Below are positions 8,314 to 16,582 of a DNA stretch of 64,000 bases, piece by piece. The notes beneath the pieces were generated by a model, which did no database searches, had not been told where the DNA came from, and was given only the letters and a program-made list of their open reading frames with translations. The stretch spans positions 4,340,001 to 4,404,000 of the forward strand of contig NZ_JAJNEL010000001.1 of assembly GCF_029428675.1 (NCBI RefSeq). The letters run 5' to 3'. Numbering within the stretch: the first letter of the stretch is position 1; each line of letters begins with the position of its first letter. The position numbers were made by a program, and so were the translations under genes. This stretch comes from Streptomyces sp. JH14. Lineage in GTDB: Bacteria > Actinomycetota > Actinomycetes > Streptomycetales > Streptomycetaceae.

Positions 8314-8976
8314 GTGCTCTTGCTCGCCATGGATACCGCCACCCCCGCCGTCACCGTCGCCCTGCACGACGGGACCTCCGTCGTCGCCGAGTCGAGTCAG
8401 GTCGACGCCCGAAGGCACGGGGAACTGCTGCTGCCCGCTGTCGACCGGGTCCTCGCCGAAGCCGGGGTGGGACTCGACGCGGTGACCGCCGTGGTCGTCG
8501 GCGCCGGCCCGGGACCGTACACGGGACTGCGCGTCGGTCTGGTGACCGCCGCGACGTTCGGCTCGGCGCTCTCCGTGCCGGTGCACGGGGTGTGCACGCT
8601 GGACGGCCTCGCGTACGCCGCCGGGCAGGCCGGCCTGGAGGGGCCGTTCGCCGTCGCGACGGACGCCCGCCGCAAGGAGGTCTACTGGGCGCGGTACGAG
8701 GACGCCCGTACCCGTGTCGGTGACCCCGCCGTCGACCGTCCCGCCGACATCGCCGAGCGGCTCGCCGGTCTTCCGGTGGCCGGGGCGGGCGCGGCGCTCT
8801 ACCCCGAGGCGTTCCCGGACGCCCGTACCCCCGAGCACGTGTCCGCCGGCGCGCTCGCCGCCCTGGCAGCCGAGCGTCTCGCCGCGGGTGCGGAGCTGCT
8901 GCCGCCGCAGCCGCTGTATCTGCGCCGGCCCGATGCCCAGGTCCCGAAGAACTACAAGGTGGTCACCCCGAAGTGA
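8314..8976 (+). CDS. tsaB: tRNA threonylcarbamoyladenosine biosynthesis protein TsaB
   Basis: ASKHA-fold partner of TsaD in t6A synthesis. The 220-aa protein begins LLLAMDTATPAVTVAL and carries GAGPGPYTGLRVG, the family signature, and TDARRKEVYWARY. GTG start at 8314. Its last 4 bases overlap the GTG start of rimI (8973), and rimI overlaps tsaD, so tsaB-rimI-tsaD-10636 form one translationally coupled operon. Confidence 0.95.
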   Translation: MLLLAMDTATPAVTVALHDGTSVVAESSQVDARRHGELLLPAVDRVLAEAGVGLDAVTAVVVGAGPGPYTGLRVGLVTAATFGSALSVPVHGVCTLDGLAYAAGQAGLEGPFAVATDARRKEVYWARYEDARTRVGDPAVDRPADIAERLAGLPVAGAGAALYPEAFPDARTPEHVSAGALAALAAERLAAGAELLPPQPLYLRRPDAQVPKNYKVVTPK

Positions 8977-9536
8977 CGACCGCGACCGCCGTACTGCGTG
9001 AAATGCGCTGGTGGGACATCGAACCGGTGCTGGAGCTCGAACACGAGCTGTTCCCCGAGGACGCCTGGTCGGCCGGCATGTTCTGGTCCGAGCTGGCGCA
9101 CGCCCGCGGCCCGCAGGCCACCCACCGCTACGTCGTCGCCGAGTCCCCGGCCACCGGACGGATCGTCGGATACGCGGGACTCGCCGCGGCCGGCGACCTG
9201 GCCGACGTCCAGACGATCGGCGTCAGCCGCGACCACTGGGGCGGTGGCCTCGGCTCCGAACTCCTCACCGATCTGCTGAAGCACGCCACGGCCTTCGAAT
9301 GCGCCGAGGTGCTGCTCGAGGTGCGGGTCGACAACACCCGCGCGCAGAAGCTGTACGAACGCTTCGGCTTCGAACCGATCGGCTTCCGCCGCGGCTACTA
9401 CCAGCCGGGCAACATCGATGCGCTCGTCATGCGCCTGACCGTGCAGGACCATGCGCACGAGCCCGCACAGGACCATGGACCGGACCACGTACAAGAGCCC
9501 GCACACGAGCTCGTACGAGAGACAGAGACTGACTGA
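8973..9536 (+). CDS. rimI: ribosomal-protein-alanine N-acetyltransferase (GNAT)
   Basis: GNAT-fold acetyltransferase expected to acetylate the N-terminal Ala of ribosomal protein S18 (bS18). The acetyl-CoA loop is in [15 protein letters not shown], the catalytic segment [19 protein letters not shown] is conserved, and [12 protein letters not shown] ends the domain at about residue 155. The last 30 residues are an unusual His/Glu/Asp/Pro tail ([20 protein letters not shown]), built from short near-repeats and not part of the fold. GTG 8973 overlaps tsaB by 4 bp; the TGA overlaps the ATG of tsaD by one base. Confidence 0.93.
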   Translation: MTTATAVLREMRWWDIEPVLELEHELFPEDAWSAGMFWSELAHARGPQATHRYVVAESPATGRIVGYAGLAAAGDLADVQTIGVSRDHWGGGLGSELLTDLLKHATAFECAEVLLEVRVDNTRAQKLYERFGFEPIGFRRGYYQPGNIDALVMRLTVQDHAHEPAQDHGPDHVQEPAHELVRETETD

Positions 9537-10639
9537 TGGCTGACGAACCGCTCGTACTGGGCATCGAGACCTCCTGCGACGAGACCGGCGTCGGCATCGT
9601 CCGCGGTACGACGCTGCTCGCGGACGCCGTCGCCTCCAGCGTCGACACCCATGCCCGCTTCGGCGGCGTCGTACCGGAGATCGCCTCCCGCGCCCACCTG
9701 GAATCGATGGTCCCCACCATCGAACGCGCCCTGAAGGAAGCCGGCATCAGCGCCCGTGACCTCGACGGCATCGCGGTCACGGCCGGTCCCGGGCTCGCGG
9801 GCGCGCTGCTCGTCGGCGTCTCGGCGGCGAAGGCGTACGCGTACGCGCTGAACAAGCCGCTGTACGGGGTGAACCACCTCGCCTCGCACATCTGCGTCGA
9901 CCAGCTGGAGCACGGCCCGCTGCCCGAGCCGACGATGGCGCTGCTGGTCAGCGGCGGCCACTCGTCGTTGCTGCTCGCACCGGACATCACCCATGACGTA
10001 CGGCCGTTGGGCGCGACCATCGACGACGCGGCGGGCGAGGCCTTCGACAAGATCGCCCGGGTGCTGGACCTCGGCTTCCCCGGCGGCCCGGTCATCGACC
10101 GGCTGGCGAAGGAGGGCGACCCGAAGGCCATCGCGTTCCCGCGCGGACTGAGCGGCTCCCGCGACGCCGCGTACGACTTCTCCTTCTCCGGCCTGAAGAC
10201 GTCCGTCGCCCGCTGGATCGAGGCGAAGCGGGCCGCGGGCGAGGAGGTGCCGGTGCGGGACGTGGCGGCGTCCTTCCAGGAGGCCGTGGTGGATGTGCTC
10301 ACCCGCAAGGCCGTCCGGGCCTGCAAGGACGAGGGTGTCGACCACCTGATGATCGGCGGTGGCGTCGCGGCCAACTCGCGGCTGCGGGCGCTGGCCCAGG
10401 AGCGGTGCGAGCGGGCCGGGATCCGGCTGCGGGTGCCGCGGCCGGGGCTGTGCACGGACAACGGCGCGATGGTCGCGGCGCTGGGTGCCGAGATGGTGGC
10501 GCGCAATCGGCCGGCCTCGGACCTGGAGCTGTCGGCGGACTCGTCGCTGCCGGTGACGGACACACATGTGCCGGGCAGCGCGCACCACCACGACCACGAC
10601 CATGTGCACGAGATCAGCAAGGACAACCTCTACTCATGA
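9536..10639 (+). CDS. tsaD: tRNA N6-adenosine threonylcarbamoyltransferase
   Basis: Catalytic subunit that transfers the threonylcarbamoyl group to A37 of tRNA. The protein is 367 aa. [13 protein letters not shown] opens the ASKHA fold, the metal-binding His pair is in [11 protein letters not shown], and [23 protein letters not shown] and [13 protein letters not shown] follow. The tail after VTDTHVPGS is His/Asp rich ([10 protein letters not shown]), as in its neighbour RimI, and lies outside the fold. ATG 9536 overlaps the rimI stop, and its own stop overlaps the ATG of the next gene. Confidence 0.97.
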   Translation: MADEPLVLGIETSCDETGVGIVRGTTLLADAVASSVDTHARFGGVVPEIASRAHLESMVPTIERALKEAGISARDLDGIAVTAGPGLAGALLVGVSAAKAYAYALNKPLYGVNHLASHICVDQLEHGPLPEPTMALLVSGGHSSLLLAPDITHDVRPLGATIDDAAGEAFDKIARVLDLGFPGGPVIDRLAKEGDPKAIAFPRGLSGSRDAAYDFSFSGLKTSVARWIEAKRAAGEEVPVRDVAASFQEAVVDVLTRKAVRACKDEGVDHLMIGGGVAANSRLRALAQERCERAGIRLRVPRPGLCTDNGAMVAALGAEMVARNRPASDLELSADSSLPVTDTHVPGSAHHHDHDHVHEISKDNLYS

Positions 10640-10911
10640 CCGTCGCCCTCATGTGGGAGGCCCGGGCCGTGGACGGCCGGGGCGCCGAGCTGCTGGAGTG
10701 GGCTCGGGCACGGGCGGGCGAGCTGGTGTACGAGCCGCTGCGGTACGAGCTGCTGCGGGCGCCGCAGGACCGGGTGCTGGTCATCACGTGGTGGGAGGCG
10801 GCGTACGGCGACGAGCTGCCCGAGCTGCCCGAGCCTGAGCCGGGGCTGATCACCCGGGCGGTGCACCGCTGGCGGTTCGAGGTCGCGGACCGGGACACCG
10901 GCCGGGTCTGA
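10636..10911 (+). CDS. conserved hypothetical protein (91 aa), last gene of the tsaD operon
   Basis: A 91-aa protein starting at ATG 10636, which overlaps the tsaD stop in an ATGA arrangement, so it is probably translated by coupling. The sequence alternates aromatic and charged residues ([40 protein letters not shown]) like a small alpha/beta ferredoxin-like (ABM or dimeric barrel) protein. No catalytic motif is recognised. The frame is open further upstream inside tsaD but those residues are not credible. The function is unknown. Confidence 0.75.
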   Translation: MTVALMWEARAVDGRGAELLEWARARAGELVYEPLRYELLRAPQDRVLVITWWEAAYGDELPELPEPEPGLITRAVHRWRFEVADRDTGRV

Positions 10912-10995
10912 GAAGACTCGAGGGATCCTGAGATTTTCCGAAGGAAAAACGAACAGGGGTTCCGGGCCCGATAATTCGGACTTACGTTCGTCCAT

Positions 10996-12045
10996 GTGAC
11001 CGGAGACAAGAGACGCCGTCCCCGCCTGCTCAAGGTGGCCGCGACGGTGATGGGCTGCGCGCTGGTGCTCGCCGCGGCCGGGGCGGGCTGGGCGTACTGG
11101 CATCTGAACCAGAACATCCGCAGCGTGGACATCGACGCCGCGCTGGGCGACGACCGGCCGGCCAGGGCGCCCGCCGGCGTCCCGGCCGTCTCCCCGGCCC
11201 CGGCCCCGTCGGTGTCCGCGACGCCCTCCGTACCCCCGACCGGGGTGCTGAACATCCTGGTCCTCGGGTCGGACTCGCGCAGCGGCAGCCGGAACGCCGC
11301 GCTCGGCGGCGGTGACAGCACCGGCGCCCGCTCCGACACGGCGATGGTCGTCCACCTGAACGCCGACCGCACGCAGGCGACCGTCGTCAGCATCCCGCGC
11401 GACACCCTGGTGACCCGCCCCGCGTGCCCGACGTCCTCGGGCGGCACCACGTCGACGGCGTACTCCGCGATGTTCAACAGCGCGTACGCGGTGGGCGGCC
11501 CCGTCTGCGCGGTCAAGACGGTCGAGCAGCTCACCGGCGTCCGGATGGATCACTACATCGAGATCGACTTCGCCGGTTTCGCCGCCCTCGTCGACGCGCT
11601 GGGCGGGGTGAGCGTCACCACGACCGTGGACATCGACGACGACCTGAGCCACCTGCATCTCGAGGCGGGCACCCACCGGCTCGACGGCACCGAGGCCCTG
11701 GCCTTCGCCCGTACCCGCCACGGCGTGGGCGACGGCAGCGACCTGGGCCGGATCGGGCTCCAGCAGCAGTTGATCGGGGCGCTGCTGAAGGAGGCCGGGG
11801 AGACCGGTCTGCTGACCGACCCGGCAGGCCTCTACCGGATGGCGGACGCGATCACCGACAGCCTGACCACGGACACCGGCCTCGACTCGCTCGGCGAGCT
11901 GAAGGGTCTGGCGCAGAGCCTGGGGGCCATCTCCCCGACCGGGCTGACCACGGTCACCATGCCCGTCGTCACGGCCCCGTCCGACCCCAACCGGGTGGTG
12001 GCCCGGGAGCCTGCCGCGAGCGAGCTCTGGGCATCCCTGCGATAG
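10996..12045 (+). CDS. LCP (LytR-CpsA-Psr) family cell-wall glycopolymer ligase
   Basis: A membrane-anchored phosphotransferase family that attaches teichoic acid-like or other glycopolymers to peptidoglycan. The 349-aa protein has one N-terminal membrane segment (about residues 14-35), a Pro/Ala linker and an LCP domain: NILVLGSDSRSG, ARSDTAMVVHLN, VSIPRDTLV, HYIEIDFAGFAALVDALGGV and LDGTEALAFARTRHG, with the Arg/Asp residues that bind the polyprenyl pyrophosphate all present. GTG start at 10996. It stands alone between the tsaD operon and the YCII gene. Confidence 0.93.
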   Translation: MTGDKRRRPRLLKVAATVMGCALVLAAAGAGWAYWHLNQNIRSVDIDAALGDDRPARAPAGVPAVSPAPAPSVSATPSVPPTGVLNILVLGSDSRSGSRNAALGGGDSTGARSDTAMVVHLNADRTQATVVSIPRDTLVTRPACPTSSGGTTSTAYSAMFNSAYAVGGPVCAVKTVEQLTGVRMDHYIEIDFAGFAALVDALGGVSVTTTVDIDDDLSHLHLEAGTHRLDGTEALAFARTRHGVGDGSDLGRIGLQQQLIGALLKEAGETGLLTDPAGLYRMADAITDSLTTDTGLDSLGELKGLAQSLGAISPTGLTTVTMPVVTAPSDPNRVVAREPAASELWASLR

Positions 12046-12070
12046 AAGCCGAAAAGTTCTTCCGGTGGTG

Positions 12071-12097
12071 TGTCGATTGCGGCCTCTCCCGTTCGAC
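12071..12097 (+). promoter_or_regulatory. probable ECF42 sigma-factor promoter
   Basis: TGTCGA at 12071-12076 and CGAC at 12094-12097, separated by 17 bases, 53 bp before the YCII gene. ECF42 sigma factors are reported to use TGTCGA at -35 and a CGA/TC core at -10, and an ECF42-type sigma gene lies directly downstream. The match suggests the sigma factor drives its own small regulon here. Confidence 0.7.
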
Positions 12098-12149
12098 GCA
12101 AGGGTGAGAGGCAGGGAAAGCCCCCGCCCTCCCGTACCGAGGAGTCGCA

Positions 12150-12506
12150 ATGCCGCGCTTTCTGTCGATGATCCGCATCGATGAGCAGAACCTGCCCCCG
12201 CAGACCCCCGACCCCGGGTTCGAGGCGCGCATGGGGGCGCTGTTCGAGGAGATCACCAAGGCGGGCGTCATGCTGGACACCGCCGGGCTCGCCCCCACCT
12301 CGCAGGGCACCAGGGTCAGCTGGGAGGACGGCAAACTGAGCTACACCGACGGTCCCTTCACCGAGACGAAGGAAGTCGTCGGCGGTTACGCGCTCATGCA
12401 GTGCAAGGACAAGGCCGAGGCCCTGGAGTGGACCAAGCGGTTCCTGGAGATCCACCCGCAGCACTGGACCGTCACCGCCGAGGTCCGCGAGATCGCCGAG
12501 GCCTGA
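12150..12506 (+). CDS. YCII/DGPF domain protein, partner of the ECF42 sigma factor
   Basis: A 118-aa YCII-related protein (MPRFLSMIRIDEQN, then DGPFTETKEVVGGYALMQ, which gives the DGPF name, and the AL-EW and EIHP region near the end). Such proteins sit next to ECF42 sigma genes across Streptomyces and are the sigma factor's known targets; their own function is not settled. ATG 12150 is preceded by GAGGAG. The gene lies behind the ECF42-type promoter at 12071-12097 and 73 bp before the sigma gene. Confidence 0.9.
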   Translation: MPRFLSMIRIDEQNLPPQTPDPGFEARMGALFEEITKAGVMLDTAGLAPTSQGTRVSWEDGKLSYTDGPFTETKEVVGGYALMQCKDKAEALEWTKRFLEIHPQHWTVTAEVREIAEA

Positions 12507-12579
12507 CGCGGGCACCCGCCCTCGAACCCGGCCCGGCCGCGCTTGCTCCGCCTCCGGTCGGCTGCTCTGATGGGTGGCC

Positions 12580-13869
12580 GTGACGGAAGCAAGCGCGACC
12601 GCGGCGGTCGAGGCCGTGTTCAGGATCGAGTCCGCGCGGATCATCGCCGGGGCCGCCCGCATCGTGCGGGACGTGGGCATCGCCGAGGAGCTCGCGCAGG
12701 ACGCTCTGGTCGCCGCGTTGGAACAGTGGCCGGAGTCGGGCGTCCCGGAGCGGCCGGGCGCCTGGCTCATGGCCACCGCCAAGCACCGTGCGATCGACCT
12801 GGTCCGCCGCAAGGAGACGTACGCCCGCAAGCTGGCCGAGGTCGGACGGACCCTGGAGGACGTCCGGCCGCCCGGGCCGGAGGACATCGCCGGCGCCGAC
12901 GACATCGACGACGACCTGCTGCGGCTGATCTTCACGGCCTGCCACCCCGTGCTGTCGACCGAGGCCCGGATCGCGCTCACCCTGCGGCTGCTCGGCGGCC
13001 TCACCACCGACGAGATCGCCCGGGCGTTCCTGGCATCCGAGTCCACCGTCGCCCAGCGCATCGTCCGTGCGAAACGGACCCTGGGCCGGGCCGGCGTCCC
13101 CTTCGAAGTGCCGTACGGGGCCGAGCGTGCGGCCCGGCTCGGCTCCGTGCTCGACGTCATCTACCTGATCTTCAACGAGGGTTACGCGGCCACGGCGGGC
13201 GACGACTGGCTGCGCCCCGGACTCTGCGAGGACGCGCTGCGGCTGGCCCGCGTGCTGGCCGGACTGATGCCGCAGGAACCCGAAGTGCACGGCCTGGCCG
13301 CCCTGCTGGAGCTCCAGGCCTCCCGCACCGCGGCCAGGACGGGCCCGGGCGGCGAGCCCGTGCTGCTGGCCGACCAGAACCGGTCCCGCTGGGACCGGCT
13401 GCTGATCCGGCGCGGGTACGCGGCCCTGGAGCGGGCGAACGCGGTGGGCGACGCCCCCGGCCCGTACGCCCTGCAGGCGGCCATCGCCGCGTGCCACGCG
13501 CACGCGGTGACGTACGAGGAGACGGACTGGAAGGTCATCGCCACGCTCTACGGCCTGCTGGCCAGGGCGGCCCCGTCGCCGGTGGTGGAGCTGAACCGTG
13601 CGGTCGCGGTCTCGATGGCCGAGGGGCCGGAGGCGGGGCTCGCGCTGGTCGATGCCCTGGCCGGGGACCCGGCGCTGGCGGCGTACCACCTGCTGCCGAG
13701 TGTGCGCGGCGATCTGCTGGCGCGGCTGGGGCGTGCGGACGAGGCGCGGGCGGAGTTCGTCCGGGCGGCGGGACTGACCCGTAACGCACGCGAACGGGCG
13801 CTGCTGATGGCACGGGCGGGGGAGGGCGGCGAGGGCGGCCCGCCGGAGAAGAGCGGCGCGCCGCGATGA
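12580..13869 (+). CDS. RNA polymerase sigma factor, ECF42 group
   Basis: An extracytoplasmic-function sigma factor of about 429 aa. Region 2 (residues about 10-75, ESARIIAGAARIVRD, LAQDALVAALEQWP, HRAIDLVRRKE) and region 4 (about 105-165, ARIALTLRLLGGLTTDEIA, ESTVAQRIVRAKRTL) are followed by a long C-terminal extension with helical repeats (AAIAACHA, ELNRAVAVSMAEGPEAGLALVDAL) that defines ECF42 and is needed for activity in the characterised homologue. There is no anti-sigma gene nearby; the partner is the YCII gene upstream. Start GTG 12580, with GTG 12574 as the alternative; no convincing Shine-Dalgarno decides between them. Confidence 0.92.
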   Translation: MTEASATAAVEAVFRIESARIIAGAARIVRDVGIAEELAQDALVAALEQWPESGVPERPGAWLMATAKHRAIDLVRRKETYARKLAEVGRTLEDVRPPGPEDIAGADDIDDDLLRLIFTACHPVLSTEARIALTLRLLGGLTTDEIARAFLASESTVAQRIVRAKRTLGRAGVPFEVPYGAERAARLGSVLDVIYLIFNEGYAATAGDDWLRPGLCEDALRLARVLAGLMPQEPEVHGLAALLELQASRTAARTGPGGEPVLLADQNRSRWDRLLIRRGYAALERANAVGDAPGPYALQAAIAACHAHAVTYEETDWKVIATLYGLLARAAPSPVVELNRAVAVSMAEGPEAGLALVDALAGDPALAAYHLLPSVRGDLLARLGRADEARAEFVRAAGLTRNARERALLMARAGEGGEGGPPEKSGAPR

Positions 13870-13939
13870 GTTCCGGGCGGCGGTCCGGTCTACCTTGCAC
13901 AGCCGGTCCCTACCCGCACGCGTCGCCGAGGAGCAGACC

Positions 13940-14404
13940 ATGCAGAAGATCAAGACCTTCCTGTGGTTCGACAACCAGGCCGAGGAGGCCGCGAACCACT
14001 ACGTATCCGTCTTCGGAGGGGACTCGAAGGTGCTGGGCGTCTCGCACTACACCGAGGCGTCACCGGGCGAGCCGGGCACGGTCATGACCGTCGAATTCCG
14101 GCTGGCAGGCCAGGAGTACGTCGCACTCAACGGCGGCCCGCAGTTCCCCTTCACCGAGGCGATCTCGCTCTCCGTCGACTGCGAGTCGCAGGCGGAGGTC
14201 GACGAGCTGTGGGCCAAGCTCACCGACGGCGGCGAGGAGGGCCAGTGCGGCTGGCTCAAGGACCGGTACGGGCTGTCCTGGCAGATCGTCCCGCGCGGGC
14301 TGTCCGAGGCGCTCTCCGACCCGGACCCGGCCAAGGCGGACCGGGCCATGAAGGCCATGCTCGGCATGAAGAAGCTGGACATCGAGGCGCTGCGGAGCGC
14401 CTGA
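13940..14404 (+). CDS. VOC/PhnB-like protein (3-demethylubiquinone methyltransferase-like fold)
   Basis: A 154-aa protein of the glyoxalase/VOC superfamily, PhnB-like branch: KIKTFLWFDNQAEEAANHYV, YVALNGGPQFPFTEAISL, EVDELWAKLTDGG and GWLKDRYGLSWQIVP are standard blocks. Despite the common database name it is not an ubiquinone methyltransferase; the substrate is unknown. ATG 13940 follows GAGGAG. It lies 70 bp behind the ECF42 sigma gene; members of this family are often linked to ECF-DGPF modules, so it may belong to the same regulon, although I see no second TGTCGA promoter. Confidence 0.88.
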   Translation: MQKIKTFLWFDNQAEEAANHYVSVFGGDSKVLGVSHYTEASPGEPGTVMTVEFRLAGQEYVALNGGPQFPFTEAISLSVDCESQAEVDELWAKLTDGGEEGQCGWLKDRYGLSWQIVPRGLSEALSDPDPAKADRAMKAMLGMKKLDIEALRSA

Positions 14405-14564
14405 CGGCAGGTCCGTCCCGCCCGGCCGGTCGCCCTTACGCCACTGGGGTGGCCCCGGTCATCCGCATGGAGGCGGTCCGGCCGCGCGGGCGCATCGGCC
14501 GGTCCGGGCGGTTCGTTGACCGGGTGAGCGGGCGTACCCGGCGCCCGCCACGAGAGGAGCCACG

Positions 14565-14696
14565 ATGTCCGAACCGTACGACTACAGCATCGAGGCGGAG
14601 GAGATGGCCGAGGGGACCGAGAGCCCCTATGCCGACGACGACGCGGGATCCGAGTCCGACGGGTACGACGAGTACCTGCACAGCCCGGACCACTGA
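14565..14696 (+). CDS. small acidic protein (43 aa)
   Basis: A 43-aa ORF starting MSEPYDYSIEAEEMAEG, strongly acidic (about one third D/E) and Tyr-containing, ending YLHSPDH. The GAGAGGAG Shine-Dalgarno (14551-14559, five bases before ATG 14565) is excellent, and codon use is normal for the genome. There is no transmembrane segment or known motif. It stands alone between the VOC gene and a small membrane protein gene. It could be a genuine small protein of unknown role; the call rests on the ribosome binding site and composition only. Confidence 0.5.
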   Translation: MSEPYDYSIEAEEMAEGTESPYADDDAGSESDGYDEYLHSPDH

Positions 14697-14864
14697 ACCG
14701 GACCGGGACGGGCGGGGCTCCCCGTCGGCGACGGCCCCCCGTCCGTTCCGCGGCCGGCAGGGCGGGGTCCACGTCCCGCGCAGTTCTCCGCCGGAGGCGG
14801 CGCGCGCCGCTGGACCCGCCCCTATCCTGGCCGCGTAGCAGGAACCGCACAGGGGGAGGGTCCG

Positions 14865-15230
14865 ATGGAGTGGTACTGGTGGTTGCTCATCATCTTCTGG
14901 ACGGGCGGCTTCGGTTGGGCGGTCGACAACGTCCGTACGGCGCTGCGCAACCGCCATACACGCAAGCTGGAGCTGCTGGAGGCGAGCAAGCAGGAGCGGC
15001 TGGCCGTCGAGGCGGCGCACCGGCCGCCGGAGCCGGTCTGCGGCTGCACGCACCACCTCGCCAAACATGACAAGCAGGGCAAGTGCCATGAGCGGGTCGA
15101 GGTGCCGACGGCCTGGGACGAGAGCAAGAAGCCGGTCCGCTTCGAAGCCGGGCAGTGCAACTGCCAGCAGTACGTGGGTCCGCAGCCGCTCTCGCAGGTG
15201 TACGCCGAGGACCTGACCGACCTGGCGTAG
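14865..15230 (+). CDS. small membrane protein with Cys/His cluster
   Basis: A 121-aa protein: a Trp-rich membrane anchor (residues 1-20, MEWYWWLLIIFWTGGFGWAV), a basic/helical segment (about 24-50), then a Cys/His cluster, CGCTHHLAKH and KCHERV followed by GQCNCQQYVGP. Five Cys and several His suggest a metal-binding (zinc-like) cytoplasmic tail; that is inference. GGGGGAGGG lies upstream of ATG 14865. It is convergent with the methyltransferase gene ending at 15243. I know no assigned function. Confidence 0.75.
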   Translation: MEWYWWLLIIFWTGGFGWAVDNVRTALRNRHTRKLELLEASKQERLAVEAAHRPPEPVCGCTHHLAKHDKQGKCHERVEVPTAWDESKKPVRFEAGQCNCQQYVGPQPLSQVYAEDLTDLA

Positions 15231-15242
15231 GAACCCCGGGCC

Positions 15243-16460
15243 TCAGGGCTTTCGGGTGTCCGGCCGTACGGGGTGGCCGATCAGCATGGTCGGCGCCCCT
15301 GCGACCCGGGTCAGGAACACGGTGGCCGCGTTCGGGCCCTGCAGCTTCATCTTGCGGCGCACCTCCTCCGGTTCGACGGCCGAGCCCCGCTTCTTGACGG
15401 TCAGCACACCGACTTCCCGCTCCCGCAGCAGTGCCTTCAGCCTCTTCATGTGGAACGGCAGCTGGTCGGTGATCTCGTACGCCGAGGTGTACGGGGAGTC
15501 GTACGGCTCGTCGCTCGTGACGTACGCGATCGTCTCGTCGATCAGCCGGCCGCCCGACCGCGCCACGATGTCCGCGACCAGATGCGCACGGATGACGGCG
15601 CCGTCCGGCTCGTGGAGATAGCGGCCGACCGGGCCGACGGGCGGGGCGGGCAGAGGGTCCGGGGCCGACAGCGTCGCGCCGGCCGGGAGCAGCGTGGCGC
15701 GGTACGAGCCCCCGGTGAACCCCTCGCCGAACCAGAGCACCGCCTCCTTCACGTCGCCGCCGTCCGAGATCCACTCCGCCTCCGCCTGCGCCGGGATCGC
15801 CTCGTGCGGGATGCCGGGGGCGATCTTCAGCGCGGCGCGGGGGGCCTGCAGTGCGGCGCCGGTCGCCCAGGAGAGCGGCGGGGAGTACGCCTCCGGATCG
15901 AAGATCCTGCCGCGTCCGCCGCGCCGGGCCGGGTCGACGAACACGGCGTCGTACGGCGACGTGTCGATCTCGGTGACATCGGCGCACCGCACCTCGATCA
16001 GGGCGTCGAGTCCGAGCGCGGCGGCGTTGGCGCGGGCCACCTCGGCGGTCAGCGGGTCGCGGTCCACGGCGAGGACGGAGATGCCCGCACGGGCGAGCGC
16101 GAGGGCGTCACCGCCGATCCCGCAGCAGAGATCGGCGACGCTGCGGACACCGTTCGCGGCGAACCTGCCGGCGCGGTACGCGGCGACCGTGGTGCGGGTC
16201 GCCTGCTCGACACCGTTCGGCGTGAAGAACATCCGGTACGCGTCGTCGGCACCGAACTTCGCCACCGCCCGCTGCCGCAGCCGTGCCTGTCCCAGCGCCG
16301 CCGACACCAGTGCGGCCGGGTGGCTGCGGCGCAGCCGGGTTGCGGTGGCGAGCTCCTGGGCGGGGTCGTACGTCCGCAGGTCGGCCAGGAGCGCCGCACC
16401 TTCGGGGGTGCGCAGGGCCATGAAGGAGGCGAGCGGGTCTGTGGGGGTGGAGGCGTTCAC
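15243..16460 (-). CDS. class I SAM-dependent methyltransferase with THUMP-like C-terminal domain
   Basis: A 405-aa protein: an N-terminal helical region (about 1-100), a Rossmann methyltransferase domain (VADLCCGIGGDALALARAG as motif I, VLAVDRDPLTAEVA, AVFVDPARRGG) and a C-terminal THUMP-like portion ending at KKRGSAVEPEEVRRK and ATVFLTRVAG. The motif I with CCGIGGD and the DPAR motif are typical of this actinobacterial RNA methyltransferase-like family; the RNA target is unknown. GTG start at 16460. Confidence 0.88.
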   Translation of the reverse strand: MNASTPTDPLASFMALRTPEGAALLADLRTYDPAQELATATRLRRSHPAALVSAALGQARLRQRAVAKFGADDAYRMFFTPNGVEQATRTTVAAYRAGRFAANGVRSVADLCCGIGGDALALARAGISVLAVDRDPLTAEVARANAAALGLDALIEVRCADVTEIDTSPYDAVFVDPARRGGRGRIFDPEAYSPPLSWATGAALQAPRAALKIAPGIPHEAIPAQAEAEWISDGGDVKEAVLWFGEGFTGGSYRATLLPAGATLSAPDPLPAPPVGPVGRYLHEPDGAVIRAHLVADIVARSGGRLIDETIAYVTSDEPYDSPYTSAYEITDQLPFHMKRLKALLREREVGVLTVKKRGSAVEPEEVRRKMKLQGPNAATVFLTRVAGAPTMLIGHPVRPDTRKP

Positions 16461-16582
16461 CGGCCCATTGTCGGCCAGCCGGGGGACCGCGCGGGTCCGT
16501 CGGCGCTGTCGGGCCGAGCGAGCGGTCGGCTACTGGCAATATGCGACGCCAGACATCTTGTACGACAAAAGGGGGAATTCTC

